A DNA stretch of 64,000 nt, from assembly GCA_031253795.1 (NCBI GenBank), contig JAIRVR010000017.1:124001-188000 (forward strand). Direction: 5' to 3'. Shown piece by piece: positions 33,913 to 41,716 of the stretch (positions within the stretch are counted from its first letter, which is position 1; each line of letters starts with the position of its first letter). A model generated the notes under the pieces. It was not told the DNA's origin, did not search any database, and worked only from the letters and a program-made list of their open reading frames with translations. A program made the position numbers and the translations under genes. The stretch is from Burkholderiaceae bacterium (GTDB lineage Bacteria > Pseudomonadota > Gammaproteobacteria > Burkholderiales > Burkholderiaceae_C).

Positions 33913-34964
33913 GTGCCGCCGCCGGCCTGCGCCGGCAGGTGGTGATGACCATGTCGGCCGTGACCCTGGCCGTGGTCCTGCTGTGCGTGCTGGGCTCGTA
34001 TGCCTTTTACGCGCTGTTGCTGACCTTCCACCCGGCCAGCGTCTCGGACAGCTGGATGCCCTCCAGCGTCGAGCTGGCCTGGGTCATGATCACCCTGGTC
34101 CTGGCCCTGCTGATCGCCGTCTATGTGGCCACGCGGCTGTCGCGGCGCATTCTGCCGCCGCTCGATTCCGTGGCCATCAGCCTGCGCCAGCTGGCCCAGG
34201 GCGACCTGTCGGCACGCGCCAGCGCCGACGACCGCGCCCTGCACGAGGCCGCCCAGCTGGTGCATGACTTCAATGCCACGGCCCAGCGCCTGGAGCGCAT
34301 GGCCCAGGAGCGTGCCTTCTGGAGCGCGGCCATCGCCCATGAGCTGCGCACGCCTGTCACCATCCTCAGCGGCCGGCTGCAAGGCCTGTCCGATGGCGTG
34401 TTCGAACCCAGTGCCGCCATGCTGGCCAGCCTCATGACCCAGGTCGAGGGGCTGACGCGCCTGATCGACGACCTGCGCGTGCTGGGCCTGCAGGAAAGCG
34501 GCCATCTGCAGCTGCAGCTGCAGACCACCTGCCTGGCCGGGGAGATACGGTCCATGGTGCTGGCCGTGGAGCCGGCGCTGCAGGCTTCGGGCATGGCGCT
34601 GACGCTGGATCTGGCCGACCAGCCCGTGCTCTGCGACCCCGTGCGCATACGCCAGGCCCTGCTGGCCCTGCTCGAAAACGCCATGCAGCATGCACAGCCC
34701 GGTGCCCTGCATGTGGCTGCCAGCGTGCGCGCCGGCATGTGCACGGTGCGTGTGGAAGACAGTGGCCCTGGCGTGGATGCCGAGCTGGCGCCGCGCATTT
34801 TCGACGCCTTCCAGCGTGGCGAGCTGGCGCGTGCGCGCCGCGCCGGGGGCAGCGGTCTGGGCCTGGCCGTGGTCCAGGCCATTGCCCAGGCCCATGGCGG
34901 CCAGGCGCGCTGTCTGGCCGGCAGCCGTGGCGGCGCCGCCTTCGAATTGAGCTGGCCGGCCTGA
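33909..34964 (+). CDS. Sensor histidine kinase of the RND-linked two-component system
   Basis: 351 residues. Two membrane helices (~12-40 and ~57-75) enclose a very short ~17-residue periplasmic loop. A HAMP region follows, then the H-box 'AIAHELRTPVTIL' with His144, the N-box 'ALLENAMQHA', 'VRVEDSGPGVD' and 'GGSGLGLAVVQAIAQAHGG'. The short loop suggests it senses a signal within or near the membrane rather than a periplasmic ligand. Phosphotransfer partner: the response regulator just upstream (4-bp overlap). Confidence 0.93.
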   Translation: MSAAAGLRRQVVMTMSAVTLAVVLLCVLGSYAFYALLLTFHPASVSDSWMPSSVELAWVMITLVLALLIAVYVATRLSRRILPPLDSVAISLRQLAQGDLSARASADDRALHEAAQLVHDFNATAQRLERMAQERAFWSAAIAHELRTPVTILSGRLQGLSDGVFEPSAAMLASLMTQVEGLTRLIDDLRVLGLQESGHLQLQLQTTCLAGEIRSMVLAVEPALQASGMALTLDLADQPVLCDPVRIRQALLALLENAMQHAQPGALHVAASVRAGMCTVRVEDSGPGVDAELAPRIFDAFQRGELARARRAGGSGLGLAVVQAIAQAHGGQARCLAGSRGGAAFELSWPA

Positions 34965-35054
34965 ACCGGTCATGGCAAGCATGCCAACCATCGGCCGCTT
35001 GGGCGATAATCCGCGCCGGGTGCACCAGGCAGCGGCCACCGCTGCCGGTCACCA

Positions 35055-35305
35055 CAGTCGAAGGTGCCTCCGCCGCCAGCCGGCAGGGGGTTAAACGGGA
35101 AGCAGGTGCGGGAAGGCCATGGCAATGGCCTTCGCAAAGCCTGCGCTGCCCCCGCAACGGTCGGCGGAAAACCCAGCCCCTCCACGCAGGCGCCATGCCG
35201 TGCCTGCAAGCCACTGTGTCCCCGGCGGACATGGGAAGGCGGAGGGACTGCCGGCGCGCACCACGGCGCGCCGGCCCTCCGCGAGCCCGGATACCGGCCT
35301 TGGAC
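35055..35305 (+). promoter_or_regulatory. Cobalamin (adenosylcobalamin-type) riboswitch
   Basis: In order: 'GAAGGTGCC', 'TTAAACGGGAAGCAGGTG', 'GCTGCCCCCGCAAC' (35145-35157), the B12-box-like 'AAGCCACTG' (35208-35216), 'GGGAAGGC' (35233-35240), and 'GCCCGGATACCGGCC' (35285-35299). These are the conserved blocks of class I cobalamin riboswitches in the right order and spacing. When B12 binds, expression of the downstream uptake operon falls. A perfect hairpin GCAGCGG-CCA-CCGCTGC (35029-35045) sits just upstream, and GATAAT at 35005 is a possible -10. The 35306-35448 leader contains GC stems and a T6 run (35400-35405) that could be the expression platform, but I could not resolve one clear terminator. 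Confidence 0.93.
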
Positions 35306-35448
35306 CTGATGGAGGACGTCGCGGGAGTGCGCCTGTCCGGACCGGCCGCAGCCAGGCGCTGCCCTGGCCGGCCCTGGCCTGTGCGCTGACGCGGCGTGGT
35401 TTTTTGGCTGACGGCCCCGCGGGTGAGCAGGGCCTCTGGAATCAACGC

Positions 35449-37656
35449 ATGCGCTTCGCAACCCTGGCCCCGGCTCCTACTCTTGCCGGTCTTTTCCCTT
35501 CCCTGCACGGCCTGCGCCGGGCCACGGCCGCCGGCGGACTGGCATGCTGTGCCGGACTGGCCGCCGCGGCGCCCGCGGACGCCGCCATGGAGGAGGTCTT
35601 CGTCACGGCCACGGCGCGCCCCGAGGCGCGCAGCCGCATCGCGGGCACCACGCAGACCATAGACCGCGAGGCCATAGAACGCTCCAGCGCCCGCTCGGTC
35701 ACCGACCTGCTGGCCGAGAATGCCGTCGGCTTTCTCAGCGAATGGACGGCGGCCCAGACCTCGATGAATCTGCGCGGCGCCTCCACCGACGGCCAGGGAC
35801 GCGATTTCCGCAGCCAGGTTCTGGTCCTGGTCAACGGCCGGCGCGCGGGCACGGCCAACCTGTCCAAGCTCAGCCCCTCGGATGTGGAGCGCATCGAAAT
35901 CGTGCGCGGCCCCTCGTCGGTGATCTATGGCAGCCAGGCCATGGGCGGCGTGGTCAACATCATCATGAAAACGGGGGCCACGGCACCCGGCACACGCGCC
36001 CAGGTCTCGGCCGGTTCCTGGGACCTGTGGCGCACCGATGCCCAGACGGCGGGCGCCAGCGATCGCTTCGACTGGTATGTGGGCGTCAGCGGCGGCGGAC
36101 GCGACGACTACGAGTCCGGCAAGGGCGGCACGCGCATGGACAACACGGCCTGGAAGCGGCGCGGCGCCAGCGGGGCCTTCGGCTGGCAGCTGCACGAGCT
36201 GCACCGCGTGGAGCTGCAGCTGCGCACGGACGGCATCTACAACGCGGGCTTCCGTGGATCGGGTGCCAACGTCTACAGCCGCGACAACCGCAGCAACCGC
36301 TCGCTGGACCTGACCTACGAGGGCGCCTTGCCCGGCCAGCGCCTGAGCTGGCTGGCCCACCTGTACAGCTTTGCCGACATCGACGAATTCAACTGGGCCT
36401 CGCCCGTGATCCGCTCGGGCAACAGCGCCGTGCCCGGCACCTCGCTGGACTACAACCACCGCCAGCTCGACGCCACGGGCCTGCGCTTCCAACCGCGCCT
36501 GCGCCTGAGCCAGACCAATGACCTGCTCATGGGCTTCGACTGGGAGCGCAGCAAGCTGCGCTCGGACCGTTTCCGCGTGGCCATGCCCGGAGGCCCCTCG
36601 GGCCAGGTCGCGCCCTATGACAACAACCAGACCGAGCAGGTCCACGCGCTCTACCTGGAAGATGCGCAAACCCTGTTCGATGACCGCCTGACCCTGCGCG
36701 CCGGCCTGCGCAAGACCTGGGGCACGACGCGCTTCGACGACACGCCCAACCTGGCCCTGGCCCAGCGCAGCACGCGCGACTACGACAACCACACCTGGTC
36801 GGCCGGCGCCACCTGGAAGGCCACGCAGCAGCTGACCCTGCGCGCCGCGGCCTCCACGGGCTTTCGCGCACCCACCGCCACCGAACTGGCCTCGGACTTC
36901 ACCGCCGTGGGCGGTGGCCGCACCTTCGGCAATCCCAACCTCAAGCCCGAGAGCAGCCGCCAGATCGAGGTCGGCGCCACGCTGCAGCAGCCGGGCTGGC
37001 GCCTGGACACGGCCCTGTTCCAGAACACCATCAGCGACCGCATCATCACCGTCTCGCGCGGGCCCACGACCAATACCTCGGACTACGCCAACAACGCGGC
37101 CGACATCGTGGCGCGCGGCCTGGAAATGCAGGCCGACTGGGACCTGGCCCGCGCCCTGGACCTGACGGGCCATCAGCTCAAGGCCTGGGCCGGCGGCTAC
37201 TACCACTTCAGCATGCGCGACAAGGGGGCTGCGGCCTCGGCCAACACCGACAAGGTGCAGCGCATGTACCGCTACGAGGCGTCGGCCGGCGTGCGCTATG
37301 GCCGCGGCGGCGGCCGCCTGCAGGGCGACTGGAGCCTGCAGCTGTCCACCCTGTTGCGCGGTCCCATGTGGTATGACACCGAAGAGGCCCTGCTCATCCC
37401 CCAGGGTGAGCCCAGCAGCACCTTCATCCACCGCAAGGGGGCCTTCACGGTCTGGAATCTGCGCGCCGACTACCGCGTCGCGCCTGGCGTCAAGCTGTTC
37501 GCGGCCGTCAACAACCTGTTCGACATCAACCGCCACCCCATCTTCATCGCCCTGGACCGCGCGCCGTGCATCGCCAATCCGGCCTACCAGAACGGCGGCT
37601 GCGGCACATCGATGGCAGGCCGGGAACTGGTCGTGGGTCTGCAGGCCGAGTTCTGA
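35449..37656 (+). CDS. btuB: TonB-dependent outer-membrane receptor (BtuB-like, cobalamin)
   Basis: 735 residues from ATG 35449. Signal region to ~45, then a TonB-box-like 'MEEVFVTATARPEARSR'; plug domain ('SRIAGTTQTIDREAIERSSARSVTDLLAENAVGFL', 'SQVLVLVNGRRAGTANLSKLSPSDVERIEIVRGPSSVIYGSQAMGGVVNIIMK'); then the 22-strand barrel, ending in an aromatic residue 'GLQAEF'. Directly behind a cobalamin riboswitch and ahead of B12 ABC-transporter genes, so cobalamin or a corrinoid is the likely cargo. A Cys pair near the C-terminus (APCIANPAYQNGGCGTS) may form a disulfide in a surface loop. Confidence 0.92.
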   Translation: MRFATLAPAPTLAGLFPSLHGLRRATAAGGLACCAGLAAAAPADAAMEEVFVTATARPEARSRIAGTTQTIDREAIERSSARSVTDLLAENAVGFLSEWTAAQTSMNLRGASTDGQGRDFRSQVLVLVNGRRAGTANLSKLSPSDVERIEIVRGPSSVIYGSQAMGGVVNIIMKTGATAPGTRAQVSAGSWDLWRTDAQTAGASDRFDWYVGVSGGGRDDYESGKGGTRMDNTAWKRRGASGAFGWQLHELHRVELQLRTDGIYNAGFRGSGANVYSRDNRSNRSLDLTYEGALPGQRLSWLAHLYSFADIDEFNWASPVIRSGNSAVPGTSLDYNHRQLDATGLRFQPRLRLSQTNDLLMGFDWERSKLRSDRFRVAMPGGPSGQVAPYDNNQTEQVHALYLEDAQTLFDDRLTLRAGLRKTWGTTRFDDTPNLALAQRSTRDYDNHTWSAGATWKATQQLTLRAAASTGFRAPTATELASDFTAVGGGRTFGNPNLKPESSRQIEVGATLQQPGWRLDTALFQNTISDRIITVSRGPTTNTSDYANNAADIVARGLEMQADWDLARALDLTGHQLKAWAGGYYHFSMRDKGAAASANTDKVQRMYRYEASAGVRYGRGGGRLQGDWSLQLSTLLRGPMWYDTEEALLIPQGEPSSTFIHRKGAFTVWNLRADYRVAPGVKLFAAVNNLFDINRHPIFIALDRAPCIANPAYQNGGCGTSMAGRELVVGLQAEF

Positions 37657-37659
37657 TGA

Positions 37660-37790
37660 AGCACTCCCTGCGTCGCTTCACGCCTTCCCCCGTGTGCACG
37701 GCGCCCGTGTGCACGGCGCGCTCTCTCGCTTCGCGGGAGGGGGCGTCCGGGCAGCCGGTGCGGCGCGGCCGGCACAGGCCCTTCATCGGT
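37660..37790. repeat. Degenerate copy of the CGCTTCGCGGGAGGGGG intergenic repeat
   Basis: Between btuB and the binding-protein gene. 'CGTCGCTTCACGCCTTCCCC…CTCTCTCGCTTCGCGGGAGG' resembles the clearer copies at 41554-41640 and 57636-57740, but an inserted GTGTGCACGGCGCCC duplication and drift obscure it. No gene is visible in the ~216 bp between the two coding regions. Confidence 0.5.
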
Positions 37791-37872
37791 GTCTCCGGCA
37801 TGGGGCCGCGCCGGTTTCGTGGGGCATGCACGGCATTTTGTGCCATGGAGTACTGAGTTGAGAGCTGTCTGC

Positions 37873-38787
37873 ATGCCACGCCGGCAATGGCTGCGCCAGG
37901 GCGCTGCCGCGGCCCTGGCCTGTGCGCTGCCGCAGGCCAGGGCACAGGGCGGGGCCGTGGTGCTGCACGATGCGCTGGGCCGGCGCGTGGAGATCGCCGC
38001 GCCGCCGCAGCGCATCGTGTCCATCTTCGCCTCCAATACCGAGCTGGTGGCCTCGCTGGGCCTGCTGGACCGCGTGGTGGGCGTGGAGGATTTCACGCGG
38101 TTTCCGCCGGGCGTGGAGCGCATTCCCAAGGTGGGCGGGCGGCTGGGATTTTCCGTGGACGCCGTGGTGGCGCGGCGGCCGGACCTGGTCATCGTCACGC
38201 CGGCGCGTCAGGCGGCCCACCAGCTGGTCGACCCCATGGAGCGCATCGGCGTGCCCGTGATCGTGCTGCTCAGCCGCACGCTGGACGAGGTCATGGGCAA
38301 TCTGCGGCTGGTGGGCCTGGCCACGGGCGTGGCCGCACGTGGCCAGGCGCTGGCCGCTGCGCTGCAGCAGCGGCTGCAGGCCGTGGACCGCCGCGTGGCC
38401 GCGCAGCGGCGGCCGCGCGCCCTCATGGTCACGGGCCGGCTGGGCAACGGCATGCTGCTGGTGGCGCGCCCCGGAACCTATACGGGCGAAGCCATGCTGC
38501 GCGCGGGCAGCCGCTTCGCGCTCGACGGCCTGGGCACCGTGCCCCAGGTCTCGCCCGAGGCCGTGCTGGCCGCCGATCCCGACGTGCTGCTGTTCGCCGG
38601 CACGCGCGAGGGCCTGCAGGACCTGGCCGGCCAGCGCGGCTGGCGCGATCTGCGCGCCGTGCGCGAAGGCCGGGCCACCACGGTGGCGCGCGCCGAATTC
38701 CTCATCCCGGGGCCGCGCACCTTCGATGGCATCGAGGCCTTCTCGCGCTGGCTGCATCCGGCCGCGTGGGCGAAGGAGAACGCATGA
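37873..38787 (+). CDS. btuF: Cobalamin-binding periplasmic protein (BtuF-like)
   Basis: 304 residues. The N-terminus 'MPRRQWLRQGAAAALACALPQARA' resembles a twin-arginine signal. The mature protein has the periplasmic-binding fold of the B12/siderophore class ('DALGRRVEIAAPPQRIVSIFASNTELVASLGLLDRVVGVEDFTRFPPGVERIPKVGG', 'RPDLVIVTPARQ'). It hands corrinoid to the BtuC-type permease encoded next, whose start overlaps by 4 bp. An upstream in-frame TTG at 37858 is possible but less likely. Confidence 0.88.
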   Translation: MPRRQWLRQGAAAALACALPQARAQGGAVVLHDALGRRVEIAAPPQRIVSIFASNTELVASLGLLDRVVGVEDFTRFPPGVERIPKVGGRLGFSVDAVVARRPDLVIVTPARQAAHQLVDPMERIGVPVIVLLSRTLDEVMGNLRLVGLATGVAARGQALAAALQQRLQAVDRRVAAQRRPRALMVTGRLGNGMLLVARPGTYTGEAMLRAGSRFALDGLGTVPQVSPEAVLAADPDVLLFAGTREGLQDLAGQRGWRDLRAVREGRATTVARAEFLIPGPRTFDGIEAFSRWLHPAAWAKENA

Positions 38788-39779
38788 CGGCGATCTGGCG
38801 CCCCTGGACCGGGGCCGGCCTGTTTCTGCTGGCCTGCCTGCTGCTGGCCGCCTGTGCGGGCCACCAATGGGCCAGCCCGGCCGATCTGCTGTCCGCCCTG
38901 GCGGGCGAGGACAGCCTGCGCAGCCGCCTGCTGCTGCAGTGGCGCGTGCCGCGTGTGCTGGCCGCGGCCCTGGTGGGCGCGCTGCTGGGTCTGTCGGGCG
39001 CCATCTTCCAGGGCGTGTTCCGCAATCCGCTGGCCGAGCCCTATCTGCTGGGCGCCTCGGGCGGCGCGGCCCTGGGCGCCACCGTGGCCTTGCTGGTCCC
39101 GCTGGGCATGCCGCAGTCCCTGACCCTGCCGGCCCTGGCCTTCGCGGGGGCCTGGGGATCGACCATGCTGGTGCTGGCCGTGGCGCGCGTGGCCGGGGCG
39201 CTGGATGCCGCCGGCATGCTGCTGGCCGGCGTGGCCCTGGCCGCCATGCTGGGCGCGCTGCGTTCCTTTCTGATGCTGGCGCTGTCGGACGAGACGGTCA
39301 GCCTGCAGGTGGTGCTCAGCTGGGTGCTGGGTGGCATACAGACGCCTTCCTGGAGCGGCCTGGGCCTGCTGGCGGCGGCCTCGGCCGCCTGCCTGGGGGT
39401 CTCGCTGGCACTGGCGCGTGGCCTGGACCTGCTGGGCCTGGGCACCGAGGCGGCCCAGGGCTTCGGCCTGGATGTGGCGCGCTTCACGCCGCGTGCCGTG
39501 CTGGCCGGCTCCCTGGTGGTGGCCGTGGCCGTGGCCTATGGCGGTCTGGTGGCCTTCGTGGGTCTGGCGGCACCGCACATCGCACGCTGGCTGGTGGGGC
39601 CGCTGCACCGCGCCGTGCTGCCCGCATCGGCCCTGACGGGAGCCATCGTGGTGACCCTGGCCGATGCCATTGCGCGCAGCGTGCTGCCGCCGGCCGAAAT
39701 CCCTCTGGGCCTGGTCACGGCCGTGGCCGGCGGTCCCTTCTTCATCGTGCTGCTGGCACGCAGGCTGAGGTCGGCATGA
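38784..39779 (+). CDS. btuC: FecCD/BtuC-family ABC permease (cobalamin)
   Basis: 331 residues, about ten hydrophobic helices. 'LLQWRVPRVLAAALVGALLGLSGAIFQGVFRNPLAEPYLLGASGGAALGA' and 'VAFVGLAAPHIARWLVGPLHRAVLPASALTGA' are the FecCD signature regions including the coupling helix for the ATPase. Overlaps btuF (ATGA) and the ATPase gene (4 bp), so all three are one unit under the riboswitch. Confidence 0.92.
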   Translation: MTAIWRPWTGAGLFLLACLLLAACAGHQWASPADLLSALAGEDSLRSRLLLQWRVPRVLAAALVGALLGLSGAIFQGVFRNPLAEPYLLGASGGAALGATVALLVPLGMPQSLTLPALAFAGAWGSTMLVLAVARVAGALDAAGMLLAGVALAAMLGALRSFLMLALSDETVSLQVVLSWVLGGIQTPSWSGLGLLAAASAACLGVSLALARGLDLLGLGTEAAQGFGLDVARFTPRAVLAGSLVVAVAVAYGGLVAFVGLAAPHIARWLVGPLHRAVLPASALTGAIVVTLADAIARSVLPPAEIPLGLVTAVAGGPFFIVLLARRLRSA

Positions 39780-40540
39780 GCGCGCTGTCCACCACCTCCA
39801 CGCCCCGCCTGCAGGCCCGGGACCTGGCGCTGCACCGGCGCGGCCGCAGCGTGCTCGGCGGCATTTCGCTGGCCCTGCCCGCCCGGGGTGCCGTGGCCCT
39901 GGTCGGGCCCAATGGCGCGGGCAAGTCCACGCTGCTGTCGCTGCTGGCGGGCCTGCAGGCCCCCGATGCCGGCCAGGTGCTGCTGGATGGCCGGGACCTG
40001 GGCACGCTGTCCGTGGCCGAGCGCGCGCGCCACATCGGCCACATGCCGCAGCGCTTTGCACCGCACTGGGATCTGACGCTGGCCGAACTCATGGACATGC
40101 GGCTGGCGGGGCAGGGCGGCGCAGGCCGGGCCATGGACCGTGCCGGCCTGCTGGGTTTCGCGCGGCGTCGCTGGTCCACGCTGTCGGGCGGCGAGCAGGC
40201 ACGTGCCCTGCTGGCCACGGTACTGGCCACCGACCCACCCGTGCTGCTGGCCGACGAGCCCGGCGCGGCCCTGGATGTGCGCCACCGCCTGGCCCTGGTC
40301 CAGGATCTGGCACGGCGTGGCCGCGAGCGCCTGGTCCTGGTGGTGATGCACGATCTGGAACTGGCGCTGCAGCATTTCGAGCGGGTCATCGTACTGGACC
40401 AGGGCCGCATCTCCCTGGATGGCACGCCGGCCGAGCTGTGGCACGCGCCGGCGCTGGACGCCGTGTTCGGCGTGGATTTCGAACGCATAGACGCGCCGCC
40501 GCAGACCCTGTTGAGGGCCCGGCTGAGAACGGAGGACTGA
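39776..40540 (+). CDS. btuD: ABC transporter ATP-binding protein (BtuD-like)
   Basis: 254 residues. Walker A 'GPNGAGKST', Q-loop 'GHMPQRFAPHWDLT', signature 'LSGGEQARALLATVLATDPPVLLADEPGAALD', H-loop 'VVMHDLELA'. The helical subdomain is shorter than usual. Pairs with the FecCD permease immediately upstream. The end of the gene leads straight into the flavoenzyme gene with a GGAGG ribosome-binding site. Confidence 0.92.
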   Translation: MSALSTTSTPRLQARDLALHRRGRSVLGGISLALPARGAVALVGPNGAGKSTLLSLLAGLQAPDAGQVLLDGRDLGTLSVAERARHIGHMPQRFAPHWDLTLAELMDMRLAGQGGAGRAMDRAGLLGFARRRWSTLSGGEQARALLATVLATDPPVLLADEPGAALDVRHRLALVQDLARRGRERLVLVVMHDLELALQHFERVIVLDQGRISLDGTPAELWHAPALDAVFGVDFERIDAPPQTLLRARLRTED

Positions 40541-40542
40541 CC

Positions 40543-41553
40543 ATGCGCATCGACCTGGCCGGCTGGTCGCGCGAAGCCACGCGCGGCAGCCACCGCGAAT
40601 TCCTGGCCCTGTTCGAGCGGGCGGAGCGCCTGGGCTTTCACGGCGTGTGGTTCCATGAATTCCGCCTGCCCTCCACGGCCTGGCCCTACCCCTCGCCCCT
40701 GCTGCTGGCGGCGGCCCTGCTGGCACGCACCGAACGGCTGCGCGTGGGCACCTCGGTCCTGGTCCTGCCCCTGCACCATCCGCTGGTCCTGGCCGAGGAT
40801 CTGGCCCAGCTCGACCTGCAAAGCGGCGGACGCATCGACGTGGGCGTGGGCCGCGGCACGGAGCCGGCCGCGCTGCGTGCCCTGCAGGTCGATGCCGACA
40901 CCACGCGCGAGCGCTTCGAGCAGTCCTGCCGCATCCTGGTCCAGGCCCTGTCGGGCCGGCCGGTATCGGCGGGTCCGGGGCCCTGGCGCTTCGAGGACCG
41001 CGCGCCGCTGTGCACGCCCGTGCAACGCCCCCATGTGCCGCTGTACGTGGGCGGCTCCACGCCTGAGACCCTGGGCTTTGCCATGGACCAGGACCTGCCC
41101 CTGCTGCTGAGCCTGGAGCCGCCCGAGGGCGCCCAGCTCGAGCGCCTGGATGCCGCGGCGCGGTCGCGCGGCCGCGATGCCGCGGGCCTGCGGGCGCGCT
41201 CGTCGCTGGCGCGCTATGTCTGCATAGGCCGCAACACGGCTGAAGTGCAGTCCCGGCTGCAGGCGCTGTGGCCGCTGCTGTACCAGCGCCGCGTCCATTT
41301 CGCGGGCCTGCGCGGCGTACCGGCCGACCAGGTGCCACCCATCGACGTGGCACGCGTGCTCGAGGAACAATTCATCCATGGCACGCCCGAGCAATGCCAT
41401 GCCCGGATCACCGCCCTGGGCGAGCGCACCGGCGTGGGCCAGCTGCGCTGCGTCTTCAATGCCAATGGCCTGTGGAGCGATGCCCAGGCCATCCAGGGCA
41501 TGGAACTGTTTGCCAGCGAGGTCCTCCCGTCGCTGGGTGAAAGACCCCCCTGA
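40543..41553 (+). CDS. Luciferase-like flavin-dependent monooxygenase in the B12 uptake operon
   Basis: 336 residues. The bacterial-luciferase (LLM) TIM barrel is visible in 'EFLALFERAERLGFHGVWFHEFRLP', 'LAAALLARTERLRVGTSVLVLPLHHPLVLAEDLAQLDLQSGGRIDVGVGRG' and 'RPHVPLYVGGSTPETLGFA'. Such enzymes use FMNH2 from a partner reductase to oxidise organic or sulfur compounds. Only 2 bp after the BtuD-like stop, with its own GGAGG, so it is co-transcribed with corrinoid uptake. A role in B12 handling is inference; its substrate is unknown. Start trimmed to ATG 40543. Confidence 0.87.
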   Translation: MRIDLAGWSREATRGSHREFLALFERAERLGFHGVWFHEFRLPSTAWPYPSPLLLAAALLARTERLRVGTSVLVLPLHHPLVLAEDLAQLDLQSGGRIDVGVGRGTEPAALRALQVDADTTRERFEQSCRILVQALSGRPVSAGPGPWRFEDRAPLCTPVQRPHVPLYVGGSTPETLGFAMDQDLPLLLSLEPPEGAQLERLDAAARSRGRDAAGLRARSSLARYVCIGRNTAEVQSRLQALWPLLYQRRVHFAGLRGVPADQVPPIDVARVLEEQFIHGTPEQCHARITALGERTGVGQLRCVFNANGLWSDAQAIQGMELFASEVLPSLGERPP

Positions 41554-41640
41554 GCGGCTTCGCCGCTTCCCCCTCTCTCGCTGCGCGGGAGGGGGACGAC
41601 GCCCTCGCTGCGGGGCGGCCCTTGCTTGGCGTCCCCGCGC
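41554..41640. repeat. Comamonadaceae-type GC intergenic repeat, copy 2
   Basis: CCCCCTGAGCGGCTTCGCCG, CTCTCTCGCTGCGCGGGAGG and CCCTCGCTGCGGGGCGG in order, with TTGGCGTCCCC at the end. Copies with the same order of blocks occur at 57636-57740 and, degenerate, at 37660-37790. It contains several small inverted repeats (CGGCTTCGCCG, CCCCCTC…GAGGGGG). It begins at the end of the preceding gene and sits between the B12 uptake and cobW units. Confidence 0.7.
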
Positions 41641-41716
41641 CAGGGCATGCCAGTTCCAGGCGTAGGGGCTGACCCGCAGCATCATGATCGATTGAATTTT
41701 TCCTGGAGAACCCTTC

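Noticed and set aside
35119-35448. Upstream extension of btuB from the ORF track (start at 35119)
   Set aside because: It would place the start inside the cobalamin riboswitch; ATG 35449 gives a proper N-terminus.
34432-37536. 1034-residue minus-strand ORF over the kinase end, riboswitch and btuB
   Set aside because: It runs through the riboswitch and btuB in a shadow frame; no motifs, His/Gly/Ala/Val-rich composition.
38478-41353. Large minus-strand ORFs over the BtuCD and flavoenzyme genes
   Set aside because: Compositional shadows of the plus-strand transporter genes.
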